NCBI RefSeq assembly: GCF_001623405.1
Contig: NZ_LUHG01000080.1
Coordinates: forward strand, 26,640 to 90,639
Direction: 5' to 3'
Length of the DNA stretch: 64,000 nt
From: Hydrotalea flava
GTDB lineage: Bacteria > Bacteroidota > Bacteroidia > Chitinophagales > Chitinophagaceae
Shown here: positions 52,310 through 61,870 of the stretch, one piece after another
Layout: each line of letters starts with the position of its first letter
How positions within the stretch are numbered: position 1 is the first letter of the stretch
Notes under the pieces: model-generated
Told to the model about the DNA's origin: nothing
Databases searched by the model: none
Seen by the model: only the letters and a program-made list of their open reading frames with translations
Translations under genes and position numbers: made by a program

Positions 52310-55300
52310 GTGGATAAGAAGAAATTACAAAGCATATTATCTAAGCCCTTTGTGCTTGCTGACTGGCGGAACTTATTGACAGAGGTTTTTGGCGTAAAAA
52401 ACTTTCTGCAAAACCCTGCTGCAATTCCCTTGGCAAGTAATAAAAAAGCACAATCGGCTTTTGAGTTGGGGAGCTTCAATACGGCAGATGACAGAATTAT
52501 CGGTTTGTATTTGGTAAAGGTAAAACCCGAAGTTTGGCTCGAAAGAAACAAAGTCGGATTAAGAGAATTGCTTCGTTCCGTTTACAAATACGATGTGGAT
52601 GGAGCTTTAATCGTTTTTGAGCAAGCAGACAAATGGAGATTAAGTTTTGTTAGTGAAATCAGAACATTTGATGAAGAAGGTAACATTACCAAGAAAGTAA
52701 CTGAACCCAAACGATACACTTATTTATTGGGTAAAGGAGAAAAAACAAAAACACCGGTTGACCGGCTTTTCAGTATTGCGGGAAAGAAACTGTATCTGGA
52801 AGAAATCCGAAATGCCTTTAGTGTTGAAGCACTCAATGAAGAATTTTATAAAATTGTTGCAAGACACTTTTATCAGTTGGTTGGTGCAACAGAAGGCAAA
52901 GGAGCCAAAGCCATTACTTACGATAGAGTTTTGAATTTGCCTATTGGCAAACCTTCTGATAATGCTTCAAAGAAAATTTACCAAGAATTTGCAGTAAGGC
53001 TTATTGGTAGAACTGTGTTTTGTTGGTTTTTGAAAGTAAAGAAATCCGATGAAGGTATATCACTTTTACCCGAGCATCTTTTGAGCAGTGAAGCGGTGAA
53101 GAAAAACCCCAATTATTACCATTCCGTTTTAGAGAAACTGTTTTTTCAAACCTTGAACACGCCAATGCCTGAAAGGTGGAAAGATTTGCCTGATGGTTGC
53201 GAACAGATTCCTTTCTTAAATGGTGGTTTGTTTGAGCCACAAACAGAGGACTATTATAAACCCAACAAAACAACAGGACTTTCAGAACACATCAACACGC
53301 TTAACATTCCTGACGAATGGTTCAAAGAGTTTTTTGAAAATTTGGAACAATACAATTTTACCATAGACGAAAACAGCGTAGTTGATATTGAAGTAAGTGT
53401 TGACCCGGAAATGTTGGGTAGAATTTTTGAAAATCTATTGGCGGAAATTGACCCTGACAGTGGCGAAACTGCCCGAAAAGCAACCGGTAGTTTTTATACG
53501 CCAAGGGAAATTGTGGACTACATGGCCACCGAAAGTTTGGTGCTTTATCTGCATAACCAAACCCAAATTGACAAAGATCTATTAAAACCCATTTTCAAAA
53601 TTGATAGCGAGGTTTCATTTTCAAAGACTGATTCAGAAAAAATACTGGAAGCACTTGACCGATTAAAGATACTCGACCCTGCTTGTGGTTCGGGTGCTTT
53701 TCCTATGGGTGTGCTCCAGAAAATAGTAATGGCTTTGGAGAAGCTTGACCGTAATGCCGAATGGTGGAAAGCCAGACAGATAAGCCGTATTGAAAATGCT
53801 TTGCTTAGAAAACAAGTAAAAGAGAAACTGGAACTGACCACCGTTGAATATGCCAGAAAAATTGGTGTAATACAAAACACACTTTACGGTGTGGACATTC
53901 AGCCCATTGCAGCCGAAATATCCAAACTGCGTTGCTTCCTCACTTTGGTGGTTGATGAAAACATTGATGAAACAAAGCCCAACAGAGGAGTGGAACCATT
54001 ACCTAATTTGGAGTTCAAATTTGTAACTGCTGATGCGCTATTAAAATTACCTGATGAAAAAGATTTTGGCGGTCTGTTTAATTCATTTGATGATTTAGAA
54101 CAGCTGAAGCAAATTCGTTTAGACTACTTGCAAAGCTACGGTGAGCACAAAAATGAATTAAAGGCAGAATTTAAACGCATCCAAGACAAGATTTCGAAGC
54201 AACAAATTAAATCGGGTGTTGCGGATGTGAAAAGTAGAGCATTTTTAATCAGTTCATGGAATCCATTTAATCACGAGAAAGTAGATTGGTTTGATCCTTC
54301 TTGGATGTATGGTGTAAATGACTTTGACATTGTTATTGGAAATCCGCCTTATAAGATATTGACGAAGAACAACACGGAGGAAACTATTCTCAAAAATTAT
54401 TTAAACAATTACAAAACAATTAAGACTGCGAATTCCAAAAACATCTATATACCATTTATAGAACGTGGTGTTGATTCTCTTTTGAATTCAAATGGCCAAT
54501 TATGCTTTATCGTTCCTGAAGGATTATTTACTACAAGAAGTTACATCGATTGTGTTGAATTAATGAAACGAAAAGGTTCTGTTCCAATGATTACTACATT
54601 CACAGAATTCGTTTTTGAAAATGCCGTAACAGGAAATTTAGTATTTGCTTTTTCCAAGTCATCTAATGATGAAACAAAAAGATTTCATTTTGACAAACAC
54701 TACAACATTTCAAACTTAGTTAAGACAGAAAATAAAATTATAACAAGAATCCAAATTGCAAAAACAACCCCCCTTAGTGAGGTTGCAACCCTTTTTAAAG
54801 GAATGGTTGTGGCTGATAGAGATTCTGTTGTTGGTGAGGATAAAAGTTTTGGAGAGAATAAATTTTTACTTGGGAAGAGTATTGAAAAGTGGAGTGTTAT
54901 AAAAGAATTCTATACGAATTATGATTCACTCAACATTGTCGGTGGAACCAAGAAGAAAACTAAACATGATACCATTCCCAGAATTTTAGTTCGTAGAACT
55001 GGAGATAAACTTTGCAGTGCCTTTATAACAGAACCTGCACTTACCGAAAGCACTTTGTATTCATGTTGGTCTAATTCAGACAGCTTTGATAATTATTTCT
55101 TGTTGGGTTTACTGAATTCGAAATTACTTACTTATTTCATTAGACAATCAATGATTACAAATAAGCAAGCATTTCCACAAATACTGATGACAGATTTGGA
55201 GCTATTGCCAATTATAGTTTCGGAAAAGAAAAGCCAAGAAGCTTTGTCAATTGTTGTTAAATACATACTTCATTTAAAAAAACTTGGTGAAAAAGTAACT

Positions 55301-55594
55301 ATCAACGAATTTGTTCCCAATAGCCATATCGTTCAATTATTGGAGGAAGTCATAGATGCATTGGTTTATGAACTTTATTTTGAAGAAGATTTCAAAAAGG
55401 CAGGCATTGAGTTTATGAAATATGCTCAAAGAGATTTTAAAAGCATAGAAGGGGAAGGCGAAAAGGAAGCGATAGAGATTATTAAAAAAGCCTATCAAAC
55501 CTTGCGGGAAAAAGACAACGAAATCCGAAATAATCTTAAATTAATGGAAATCAAACTGGCTGATTTAATCATGCCCATTAAAACTGCCAAGTAA
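52310..55594 (+). CDS. Eco57I/type IIG-like DNA N6-adenine methylase
   Basis: 1094 residues from a GTG start 22 bp after the preceding gene. SAM-binding motif I reads LDPACGSGAFPMGVLQK (near residue 450) and the catalytic motif IV reads VIGNPPY (near residue 680). The C-terminal 300 residues look like a target-recognition region. The first 350 residues are mixed and lack an evident PD-ExK site. In Hma-type systems the methylase protects host DNA. The stop codon overlaps the start of the next gene by one base (TAATG), showing tight coupling to the ATPase. Confidence 0.88.
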   Translation: MDKKKLQSILSKPFVLADWRNLLTEVFGVKNFLQNPAAIPLASNKKAQSAFELGSFNTADDRIIGLYLVKVKPEVWLERNKVGLRELLRSVYKYDVDGALIVFEQADKWRLSFVSEIRTFDEEGNITKKVTEPKRYTYLLGKGEKTKTPVDRLFSIAGKKLYLEEIRNAFSVEALNEEFYKIVARHFYQLVGATEGKGAKAITYDRVLNLPIGKPSDNASKKIYQEFAVRLIGRTVFCWFLKVKKSDEGISLLPEHLLSSEAVKKNPNYYHSVLEKLFFQTLNTPMPERWKDLPDGCEQIPFLNGGLFEPQTEDYYKPNKTTGLSEHINTLNIPDEWFKEFFENLEQYNFTIDENSVVDIEVSVDPEMLGRIFENLLAEIDPDSGETARKATGSFYTPREIVDYMATESLVLYLHNQTQIDKDLLKPIFKIDSEVSFSKTDSEKILEALDRLKILDPACGSGAFPMGVLQKIVMALEKLDRNAEWWKARQISRIENALLRKQVKEKLELTTVEYARKIGVIQNTLYGVDIQPIAAEISKLRCFLTLVVDENIDETKPNRGVEPLPNLEFKFVTADALLKLPDEKDFGGLFNSFDDLEQLKQIRLDYLQSYGEHKNELKAEFKRIQDKISKQQIKSGVADVKSRAFLISSWNPFNHEKVDWFDPSWMYGVNDFDIVIGNPPYKILTKNNTEETILKNYLNNYKTIKTANSKNIYIPFIERGVDSLLNSNGQLCFIVPEGLFTTRSYIDCVELMKRKGSVPMITTFTEFVFENAVTGNLVFAFSKSSNDETKRFHFDKHYNISNLVKTENKIITRIQIAKTTPLSEVATLFKGMVVADRDSVVGEDKSFGENKFLLGKSIEKWSVIKEFYTNYDSLNIVGGTKKKTKHDTIPRILVRRTGDKLCSAFITEPALTESTLYSCWSNSDSFDNYFLLGLLNSKLLTYFIRQSMITNKQAFPQILMTDLELLPIIVSEKKSQEALSIVVKYILHLKKLGEKVTINEFVPNSHIVQLLEEVIDALVYELYFEEDFKKAGIEFMKYAQRDFKSIEGEGEKEAIEIIKKAYQTLREKDNEIRNNLKLMEIKLADLIMPIKTAK

Positions 55595-55733
55595 TGAATA
55601 AGATTAAACAGATAAAATTGAAGCACTTCAAGTTTTTCTACGGCGAAGTTACCATAGACCTTGAAAGACAGAATGCTTTGATTGTCGGAGAAAACGGCAG
55701 TGGTAAAAGTAGTTTGTTCCTAAAGCGTGGTTG
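55594..55733 (+). pseudogene. 5' stump of an AAA/SMC-like ATPase gene
   Basis: Only about 43 residues are genuine: IKLKHFKFFYGEVTIDLERQ and the Walker A motif GENGSGKSS. After SLF the frame leaves the family pattern and soon enters the end of an IS3-family remnant, stopping at 55815. All later ATPase motifs (Q-loop, signature, Walker B) are absent. The gene would have been the third part of the helicase-methylase-ATPase operon. Unless an intact ATPase lies elsewhere, the system is expected to be impaired. Confidence 0.8.
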
Positions 55734-56201
55734 TGTAGGCACCCCATTTTTAGTACAGTTCAAGAGTAGCATAATTTTTCATGTCAATTGTGTTAGTGCA
55801 ATCTATTGGGCGTAGTGAGGCGAGGCCCAATAGATGGTTGATTTTTTTCTCTATACATTTTTGGCGATATCCCACCCAGCGCATCATGCGGCCGTGTAGT
55901 ATTGTAATCGTCAACCCATACCTGGGTTACTTCTCTTACTGCATCAATTGTATCCAACCAATAAGCATCTAAAATACAGGTCCGGGATGTTGTATTAAAC
56001 CGTTCTACATAGGTATTCTGGGTGGGTTTACCGGGTTGTATGTATTTAAATTCGATATTATGGGCATTACTAACTCCGTGTTCACGGTTGTTTTTTTATG
56101 CTGATTGGCCTTGATTATACTCTTTTAAAATACTGGCAATCGGGTGGGGACTGAATCTACTCTTTTTCATCATTAAACGCACTATTTTGGGGGAGCTTAC
56201 A
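55734..56201 (-). mobile_element. IS3-family element with internal deletion
   Basis: About 468 bp instead of the usual 1.2-1.4 kb. On the minus strand an OrfA start is visible (KKSRFSPHPIASILKEYNQG), then the frame is lost and the OrfB integrase C-terminus follows (QPGKPTQNTYVERFN, VDDYNTTRPHDALGGISP). Ends are imperfect inverted repeats: TGTAGGCACCCC at 55734 and, on the other strand, TGTAAGCTCCCC ending at 56201. A possible 3-bp target duplication (TTG) flanks both ends. It cannot move on its own. Confidence 0.75.
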
Positions 56202-56209
56202 TTGATAAA

Positions 56210-56500
56210 AAAATTTGGTTTTTAAATTAAAAATGTGTATATTTAGTTGAATAAATATTAAAAAACAAAAAGCCTCGTAGCAATGTGCGAGAGGGTAGCA
56301 AAGCTGCATACTGCAGTGCGTGGATAAATGAAAAGGAGTGGGTACCGGAACCAATAACCAAAGTTGGCTTTACGAAACAGAAAATAAATATATGTACTTC
56401 GGAAAAATGGCTTAACGCACTGTAAATCAGCAAAAAAATATGTTTATAAATGAATGGGACAGGGGGTAAAGATTCGGGTATTAGTGAGTTGGCGGTCATT
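56210..56500 (+). repeat. Long cassette-boundary repeat A, copy 3
   Basis: Full-length homologue of 43060-43350, starting just after the IS remnant and ending GGGTATTAGTGAGTTGGCGG about 75 bp before the HigB-like gene. Its -7-like box is weaker than in copy 1. Confidence 0.7.
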
Positions 56501-56576
56501 CTAAAACGACGCTGCTCCACGAAAAAAATTTCCTGAAACACTTGCCTTATGTTGTCTAAATAGTTAACTTTGTCAA

Positions 56577-56918
56577 GTGAAAAATATTAGACAGGTTATC
56601 GCATACAAAAGGTACTTTTTGGACTTTTATGAAATCCAAACAGATAAAGTCCAACGAAAAATTGAATGGACTTTGAATCTTTTGCGGACAATAGACCGAG
56701 TTCCTAAAAAATATTTTGACCATATGACAGGAACAGACGGACTTTTCGAAGTTCGTGTGGAATTGGACAGTAACATTTTTAGAATTTTCGCTTTTTTCGA
56801 TAAAGGGAATTTGATTGTTTTAGGAAATGGCTTTCAAAAGAAAACTCAAAAAACACCAAAGACCGAAATTGAAAAAGCATTAAAAATAAAAGCAGAATAT
56901 GAAAAAGAAAGAAAATAA
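56577..56918 (+). CDS. HigB/RelE-like toxin (Gp49 family)
   Basis: 113 residues from a GTG start; no ATG is placed suitably. The pattern is that of the Gp49/HigB branch of RelE-like RNases: RKIEWTLNLLRTIDRVP, KYFDHMTGTDGLFEVRVEL, FRIFAFFDKGNLIVLGNGFQKKTQKTP. Such toxins cut mRNA on the ribosome. The following antitoxin gene overlaps it by 20 bp, the toxin-first order typical of HigBA. Confidence 0.88.
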   Translation: MKNIRQVIAYKRYFLDFYEIQTDKVQRKIEWTLNLLRTIDRVPKKYFDHMTGTDGLFEVRVELDSNIFRIFAFFDKGNLIVLGNGFQKKTQKTPKTEIEKALKIKAEYEKERK

Positions 56919-57204
56919 TATTACCACTCTTGACGAAATTCTCGACAATAAATATGGTAAACGAGGAGCGAAAAAAAGAGAAGAATGGGAACAAGAATTT
57001 GAGGCTTTCCAACTTGGAGTTTTACTTGAAGAAGCAAGACTTAAACTTGGCTTGACACAAGAACAACTTGCCGAAAAAGTTGGTACGAACAAGTCTTATA
57101 TTTCACGGATTGAAAATAATGCAAGTGACATCCGACTTTCAACTTTAATGAAAATTATTCAAACAGGTTTGGGAGGACACTTGAAACTGACTTTGCAACT
57201 CTGA
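56899..57204 (+). CDS. HigA-like XRE antitoxin
   Basis: 101 residues: a charged N-terminal helix (KKREEWEQEFEAFQLGVLL) and a helix-turn-helix of the XRE type (LGLTQEQLAEKVGTNKSYISRIENN). It should neutralise the upstream toxin and repress the operon. Its start lies within the toxin gene. Confidence 0.9.
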   Translation: MKKKENNITTLDEILDNKYGKRGAKKREEWEQEFEAFQLGVLLEEARLKLGLTQEQLAEKVGTNKSYISRIENNASDIRLSTLMKIIQTGLGGHLKLTLQL

Positions 57205-57223
57205 AAAGAAAAAGAACGAACCG

Positions 57224-57351
57224 CCAACAAGGTATTGCCAAAAGCGGGGCTGAACGGCTTCGTTTGGACATTTGTGCAAGGTTCAACATTCGTTCTACGA
57301 TTGAACTTTAGTGCTAAAAATCCCCGCCTTCGGCAATACCCAAACCGTTGG
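57224..57351 (+). repeat. Interrupted palindrome after the HigBA pair (attC-like shape)
   Basis: Begins 20 bp after the HigA stop. Nested arms are CCAAC/GTTGG, GGTATTGCC/GGCAATACC and GCGGGG/CCCCGC, with short unpaired spacers and a 72-bp centre. Two paired boxes separated by spacers and ending in AAC/GTT are the layout of an integron attC site, but the core consensus is not exact. Confidence 0.6.
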
Positions 57352-57443
57352 TTGCAAGCGTGCATTTTATAATATTTCAACTTTTTTAAAATAAAGTACG
57401 GTATTTTGTACATAATTATGTACATTTGTAAAAATTGATAATT

Positions 57444-57692
57444 ATGCAAGCTGTATCAATATCCCAGTTAAGGAGTAATATGAAAAAATATCTGGACGAT
57501 GTCTCAAAATCGTCAGATGTAATTGTTGTTTCCAGAGCTGCCGAGGAAGAAGCTGTTGTCATTCTCTCTATGAAGGAATACAATTCTCTTAATGAAACAG
57601 GACACCTTCTTTCAACTGCTACAAACAGACAGCGTCTGCATGAGTCCATCGACCAATTAAAACGAGGGAAAACTCGAAAATTTAAATTGTAA
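57444..57692 (+). CDS. YefM/Phd-type antitoxin
   Basis: 82 residues from ATG 57444, preferred over the TTG at 57435. The Phd/YefM fold is recognised from [37 protein letters not shown] and the toxin-binding tail ([17 protein letters not shown]). It lies 10 bp before the YoeB-like toxin gene. A TACATTTG box at 57420-57427 is a plausible -7 element. Confidence 0.88.
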   Translation: MQAVSISQLRSNMKKYLDDVSKSSDVIVVSRAAEEEAVVILSMKEYNSLNETGHLLSTATNRQRLHESIDQLKRGKTRKFKL

Positions 57693-57702
57693 AATCCTAT
57701 GT

Positions 57703-57975
57703 ATGAATTTCGAGTTTACGGAACATGCATGGGAAGACTTTCAATATTGGATCGACACTGATAGCAGCATTGTGGAAAAAATTAAAGACCTCCTAAACGA
57801 AATAAAAAAAACGCCTTTTAAAGGAACTGGAAAACCTGAACCTTTGCGATACGATTTGAAAGGTTATTGGTCAAGACGAATTACAGGCGAACATAGGCTT
57901 GTATATAAAGTTGAAGGCAAAAAAGGCGTAGATCAAAAATGTTACGTTATTCAATGCAGGTTTCATTATGATTAA
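57703..57975 (+). CDS. YoeB-like toxin
   Basis: 90 residues with the Txe/YoeB pattern: FTEHAWEDFQYWIDTD, INDLL-like KDLLNEIKKTPFKGTGKPEP, LKGYWSRRITGEHRLVYKV, and a C-terminal CRFHYD with the catalytic His and Tyr. The toxin cleaves mRNA in the ribosomal A site. The antitoxin is directly upstream; palindrome B copy 2 follows 14 bp after the stop. Confidence 0.92.
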   Translation: MNFEFTEHAWEDFQYWIDTDSSIVEKIKDLLNEIKKTPFKGTGKPEPLRYDLKGYWSRRITGEHRLVYKVEGKKGVDQKCYVIQCRFHYD

Positions 57976-57989
57976 AGCCTGCGCCCAAT

Positions 57990-58112
57990 AACTTGGCGTT
58001 CGTGTTGCCCGAAGGGCAAGATATGAACGCCTCTGTTGTACGGAACCGGGCAATTAGATTATCTATGGATTTGGGGTGTTGTTATGGAGCACAAAGCAAG
58101 CGGAGAGCTTAC
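57990..58112 (+). repeat. Palindrome-containing repeat B, copy 2
   Basis: Nearly identical to 44537-44663, including the nested GGCGTTC/GAACGCC and TTGCCC/GGGCAA stems and the AAC/GTT ends (57990-58037). It follows the YoeB stop at almost the same distance as copy 1 follows the DUF3800 stop. It marks the right edge of the island. Confidence 0.65.
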
Positions 58113-58534
58113 ACACACTTCCTCCACTGGTTAGTTTATCAACAATTTAATGTGAATTGTAAAAGAAAAAAAAACAAAAAAAGGTAGTAATAATAAATAT
58201 TTTAATGATAAATTCATAAGGCAATACTAAAGTACGAAGAACGCCGATCTTTAGCATAAATAATCAACATTTGTATTTTTTATCATCGGTTCCGGACTGT
58301 ATACTAAAAAAAGTAGCAAAAAAGAAAATTTATAATAGTATATTTATTTGTAATTAATTGATAAAAACAAAGCTGAAGTACGGAGTTCTAATGTCGCCAT
58401 ATCGCCAATGTGAAACCGTTGTAGACAATACAATCACTCTAAAAATTTGAAGTCTTCCAATAATATGGCACATTTCATAATTCCTTAAACCAAGGTTTAT
58501 GAAATGTTGCATAACTTTATTTTTAAAACATACC
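58113..58534. other. Gene-free AT-rich stretch
   Basis: About 420 bp without a credible gene, repeat or strong hairpin. It separates the defence island from the following secreted-protein gene and should contain that gene's promoter. Confidence 0.4.
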
Positions 58535-60970
58535 ATGATGTGCTATCGTATTTTAATGTTTGTTGCTATGTTGTATGGCTCGTCCTTGTATTCACAACAG
58601 GTTAGTTTGCCCGGTAATAAAACTACGCTACCCAATGGATGGAGTTTAACCCCCGCCGGTAAACAATTATCATTGGGTGACTTGCCTTTGAATATGGCTG
58701 TGAGTACTTCCAAAAAATATTTGGCAGTAACCAATAATGGACAAAGCACACAATCCATTGAATTATTTGATGTTCAACAGCAATTAAGATTAGATAGTGT
58801 AACCATTCCCAAAAGTTGGTATGGCCTTGCATTTGGTAAAAATGATCAGTATCTATACGTATCCGGCGGAAATGATAATCGTATTTTGGTTTACAAAATC
58901 AATAATAGTAAACTGCATTTACATGACTCTATTATTTTAGATAAAAAATGGCCGGTAAAAGTTTCACCGGCAGGTATAGCTGTTGATCATCAACAGCATC
59001 GATTGTATGTTGTTACCAAAGAAAACAATAGCCTCTATATCATTGATTTACAAAAAAATACCATTCTTTCAAAACTTCCATTAGGTGCTGAAGCTTATAC
59101 CTGTTTATTTTCTCCTAAAAAGAACGAATTGTATATCAGTGTATGGGGTGGAGAAAAAATTCTCTGTTACAATACTTTGAAACAAAAAATTACAGATAGT
59201 ATTCATGTAGGCAGTCATCCCAATGAAATGGTTTTATCGCACAGCGGAAAATATCTTTTTGTAGCCAATGCTGATGATAATACCGTATCCGTTATTAATA
59301 CAAACTTACATCAAGTAATTGAAACATTCAACACTGCATTGTATCCGAATGCACCAACGGGGTCAACTACCAACGGTGTTGCTTTGTCGGAAGATGGTCA
59401 TACTTTATATGTTGCAAATGCAGATAACAATTGTCTTGCAGTGTTTGATGTTGCTATTCCCGGAAAAAGTTTTTCTAAAGGTTTTATTCCTGTTGGGTGG
59501 TATCCTACCAATGTAAAAGTAATTGGCAAAAATATTTTTGTTACGAACGGGAAAGGTTTACAATCTTTTGCGAATCCTTTAGGTCCTAATCCTGCTTCTA
59601 AAAGTGAAAGTGTATGGTATCATAAAGCCGATAATAGCGTAAAAGGATCTGTTGAATATATTGCAGGAATGTTTAAAGGTAGCCTGAGTATTATTCCTGA
59701 ACCTAATAAAGCATTATTGGCACTGTATTCACAACAGGTATATGAAAACACACCTTATACCAAGTATAAAGAATTACATGCGGATGGTGAAGTTGGTAAT
59801 CCAGTCCCATTCAGGGTTGGTGATAGTTCTCCCATTCAGTATGTGTTTTATATTATTAAAGAAAATCGAACTTATGATCAGGTGCTGGGTGATATTCCCG
59901 AAGGCAATGGCGATACCTCATTGGTTTTGTTTGGTGAAAAAATTACACCCAACCAGCACGCATTGGCCAGACAATTTGTTTTATTAGACAATTTTTATTG
60001 TGATGCAGAAGTAAGTGCCGATGGACATAACTGGAGTTTAGGTGCTTATGCCAACGATTATCTGGAAAAAACATGGCCAACATACTATGGTGGTAGAGGC
60101 GGTTCCTATGATGCGGAAGGTAAAAGACCTATTGCCAATAATAAAAATGGTTTTATTTGGGATTGGTGTAAAAAACAAGGCATTAGTTATAGAACTTATG
60201 GCGAATTTGCAGATGACTATCAACCCAATATTCCCGTTTTAAAAGATCATTTTTGCCCTAATTTCACCGGTTGGGATATGAATGTGAAAGATACCTCTCG
60301 GGTAAGCCAATGGAAAAAAGATTTTGATTCTTTGGTGGCCATTCATCGATTACCACAATTCAATAGTTTAAGATTGATTACCGATCATACCGAAGGAATG
60401 AAATTAGGCAGGCCTTCGCCATTTGCACATGTGGCTGATAACGATTTAGCAGTGGGTTTATTGATTGAGCATTTATCGCATAGCCCTGTTTGGAACCAAT
60501 CAGTTGTATTTATTGTTGAAGATGATGCACAAAACGGACCCGATCATGTAGATGCGCATCGGGCACCGGTTTATGTCATCAGTCCGTTTATAAAAAGAGG
60601 GTTTGTTGATCATACCATGTATTCAACCAGTTCTGTTTTAAGAACCATTGAATTAATATTAGGTTTACCACCTATGTCGCAGTATGATGCTGCTGCCACA
60701 CCATTGTGGCGCTCGTTTTCCAATCAGACTAATTTTACGCCTTATCAGCACATTCCTTCCAATGTAGATTTGAATGAACTCAATCTTCAAAAAAACAGAT
60801 TATCCGCTCTTAGTAAACATTTTGATTTTACCAAAGAAGACAGGGTGCCGGAAAATATATTCAATGAAGTGTTGTGGAAGGGAATAAAAGGTTTGGATGC
60901 TACTGTCCCAAAACCAATGCGTGCTGCATTTGTCTTGATACCAGATTCCGGGAAAAAAGATGCTGATTAA
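58535..60970 (+). CDS. YVTN beta-propeller / phosphoesterase-family secreted protein
   Basis: 811 residues from ATG 58535, which is directly followed by a signal peptide (YRILMFVAMLYGSSLYSQQ). Residues about 30-340 form a seven-bladed YVTN-type propeller (YLYVSGGNDNRILVYKI, KYLFVANADDNTVSVINT, TLYVANADNNCLAVFDV). Residues about 440-740 form an alkaline-phosphatase-superfamily phosphoesterase domain (IKENRTYDQVLGDIPEGNGD, FIVEDDAQNGPDHVDAHRAP with metal-site Asp and His). It should be periplasmic or on the surface and hydrolyse a phosphoester; the substrate is unknown. Confidence 0.88.
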   Translation: MMCYRILMFVAMLYGSSLYSQQVSLPGNKTTLPNGWSLTPAGKQLSLGDLPLNMAVSTSKKYLAVTNNGQSTQSIELFDVQQQLRLDSVTIPKSWYGLAFGKNDQYLYVSGGNDNRILVYKINNSKLHLHDSIILDKKWPVKVSPAGIAVDHQQHRLYVVTKENNSLYIIDLQKNTILSKLPLGAEAYTCLFSPKKNELYISVWGGEKILCYNTLKQKITDSIHVGSHPNEMVLSHSGKYLFVANADDNTVSVINTNLHQVIETFNTALYPNAPTGSTTNGVALSEDGHTLYVANADNNCLAVFDVAIPGKSFSKGFIPVGWYPTNVKVIGKNIFVTNGKGLQSFANPLGPNPASKSESVWYHKADNSVKGSVEYIAGMFKGSLSIIPEPNKALLALYSQQVYENTPYTKYKELHADGEVGNPVPFRVGDSSPIQYVFYIIKENRTYDQVLGDIPEGNGDTSLVLFGEKITPNQHALARQFVLLDNFYCDAEVSADGHNWSLGAYANDYLEKTWPTYYGGRGGSYDAEGKRPIANNKNGFIWDWCKKQGISYRTYGEFADDYQPNIPVLKDHFCPNFTGWDMNVKDTSRVSQWKKDFDSLVAIHRLPQFNSLRLITDHTEGMKLGRPSPFAHVADNDLAVGLLIEHLSHSPVWNQSVVFIVEDDAQNGPDHVDAHRAPVYVISPFIKRGFVDHTMYSTSSVLRTIELILGLPPMSQYDAAATPLWRSFSNQTNFTPYQHIPSNVDLNELNLQKNRLSALSKHFDFTKEDRVPENIFNEVLWKGIKGLDATVPKPMRAAFVLIPDSGKKDAD

Positions 60971-60971
60971 A

Positions 60972-61847
60972 TCAGGCAATTTCCTCACCTCTTGCTGCTA
61001 CCCATAACCGAAACCAATCTTCATCGGTGAGTTGAATGGAGGCGGCATTTTTTGCCTGAATTAATCTTTCCATTTTAGTAGTACCTACTACCGGTAAAAT
61101 ACCTGAGGGATGTTTGTGCAACCAGGCAATTAAAATTTCATTCGCTCCTGTATTGAATCTTGTTGCAATGGTGGTTGCCACCTGAATAATACTTCTATAT
61201 CGGGGATGATTGTCATCATTAATTAATCCACCCCCTAAAGGCGACCAGGCCATTGGTGTAATATTGTGTTCAATACACGCATCTAAAGTGCCATCCACAA
61301 AAGGATGAAGATGTAAAATAGATGCTTCAATTTGGTTGTATTCAATTTTCAAATATTTTGAAAGCATTTTTAATTGATGGGGTAGAAAATTTGAAACGCC
61401 AAATGACAATATTTTCCCCTGTTGTTGTAATGTGTGTACTGCTTCTGCAATTTCCAAAGGATGCATTAAAGGATCGGGTCGGTGAATGAGCAACACATCA
61501 ATGTAATCTGTTCCAAAATGAAGGAGTGATTGCTCTGCAGATTGTATAATATGCCTGGCAGTTGTATTATAGGTTTTAATGGCATCAATGCCACTCTGCG
61601 GATTAGGCAAAACAATGCCACATTTTGTTATAATTTGAATCTTGGTTCTTATTGAAGATTGCGATTGTAACACCTTGCCAAATGCAGCCTCAGTTGTATA
61701 ATCTCCATATATATCTGCATGATCAAAACTGGTAATACCTGCTTCAATACAGGCTTCAATAACATTACTATAATCGGTAAATGAAAAATCAGCGCCCCAT
61801 TTCCCCCAGCGCATACAACCGGCTATTGGTGCTTTTATTGTAGGCAT
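60972..61847 (-). CDS. Aldo/keto reductase
   Basis: 291 residues from ATG 61847; the longer frame starting at 61901 would overlap the upstream gene. The catalytic tetrad is visible as Asp and Tyr in FDHADIYGDY, Lys in IITKCGI and His in LLIHRPDP. The NADPH-binding C-terminal part reads ILPVVGTTKMERLIQA. It is close to the YdhF-like oxidoreductases of Bacteroidota; the substrate is unknown. It lies 24 bp after the agmatine deiminase gene. Confidence 0.9.
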   Translation of the reverse strand: MPTIKAPIAGCMRWGKWGADFSFTDYSNVIEACIEAGITSFDHADIYGDYTTEAAFGKVLQSQSSIRTKIQIITKCGIVLPNPQSGIDAIKTYNTTARHIIQSAEQSLLHFGTDYIDVLLIHRPDPLMHPLEIAEAVHTLQQQGKILSFGVSNFLPHQLKMLSKYLKIEYNQIEASILHLHPFVDGTLDACIEHNITPMAWSPLGGGLINDDNHPRYRSIIQVATTIATRFNTGANEILIAWLHKHPSGILPVVGTTKMERLIQAKNAASIQLTDEDWFRLWVAARGEEIA

Positions 61848-61870
61848 AGCTATTGTTATTATGTATAAAA

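Noticed and set aside
55734..56201. Complete functional insertion sequence
   Set aside because: At about 468 bp it lacks most of the transposase, including the catalytic DDE core except its C-terminal end.
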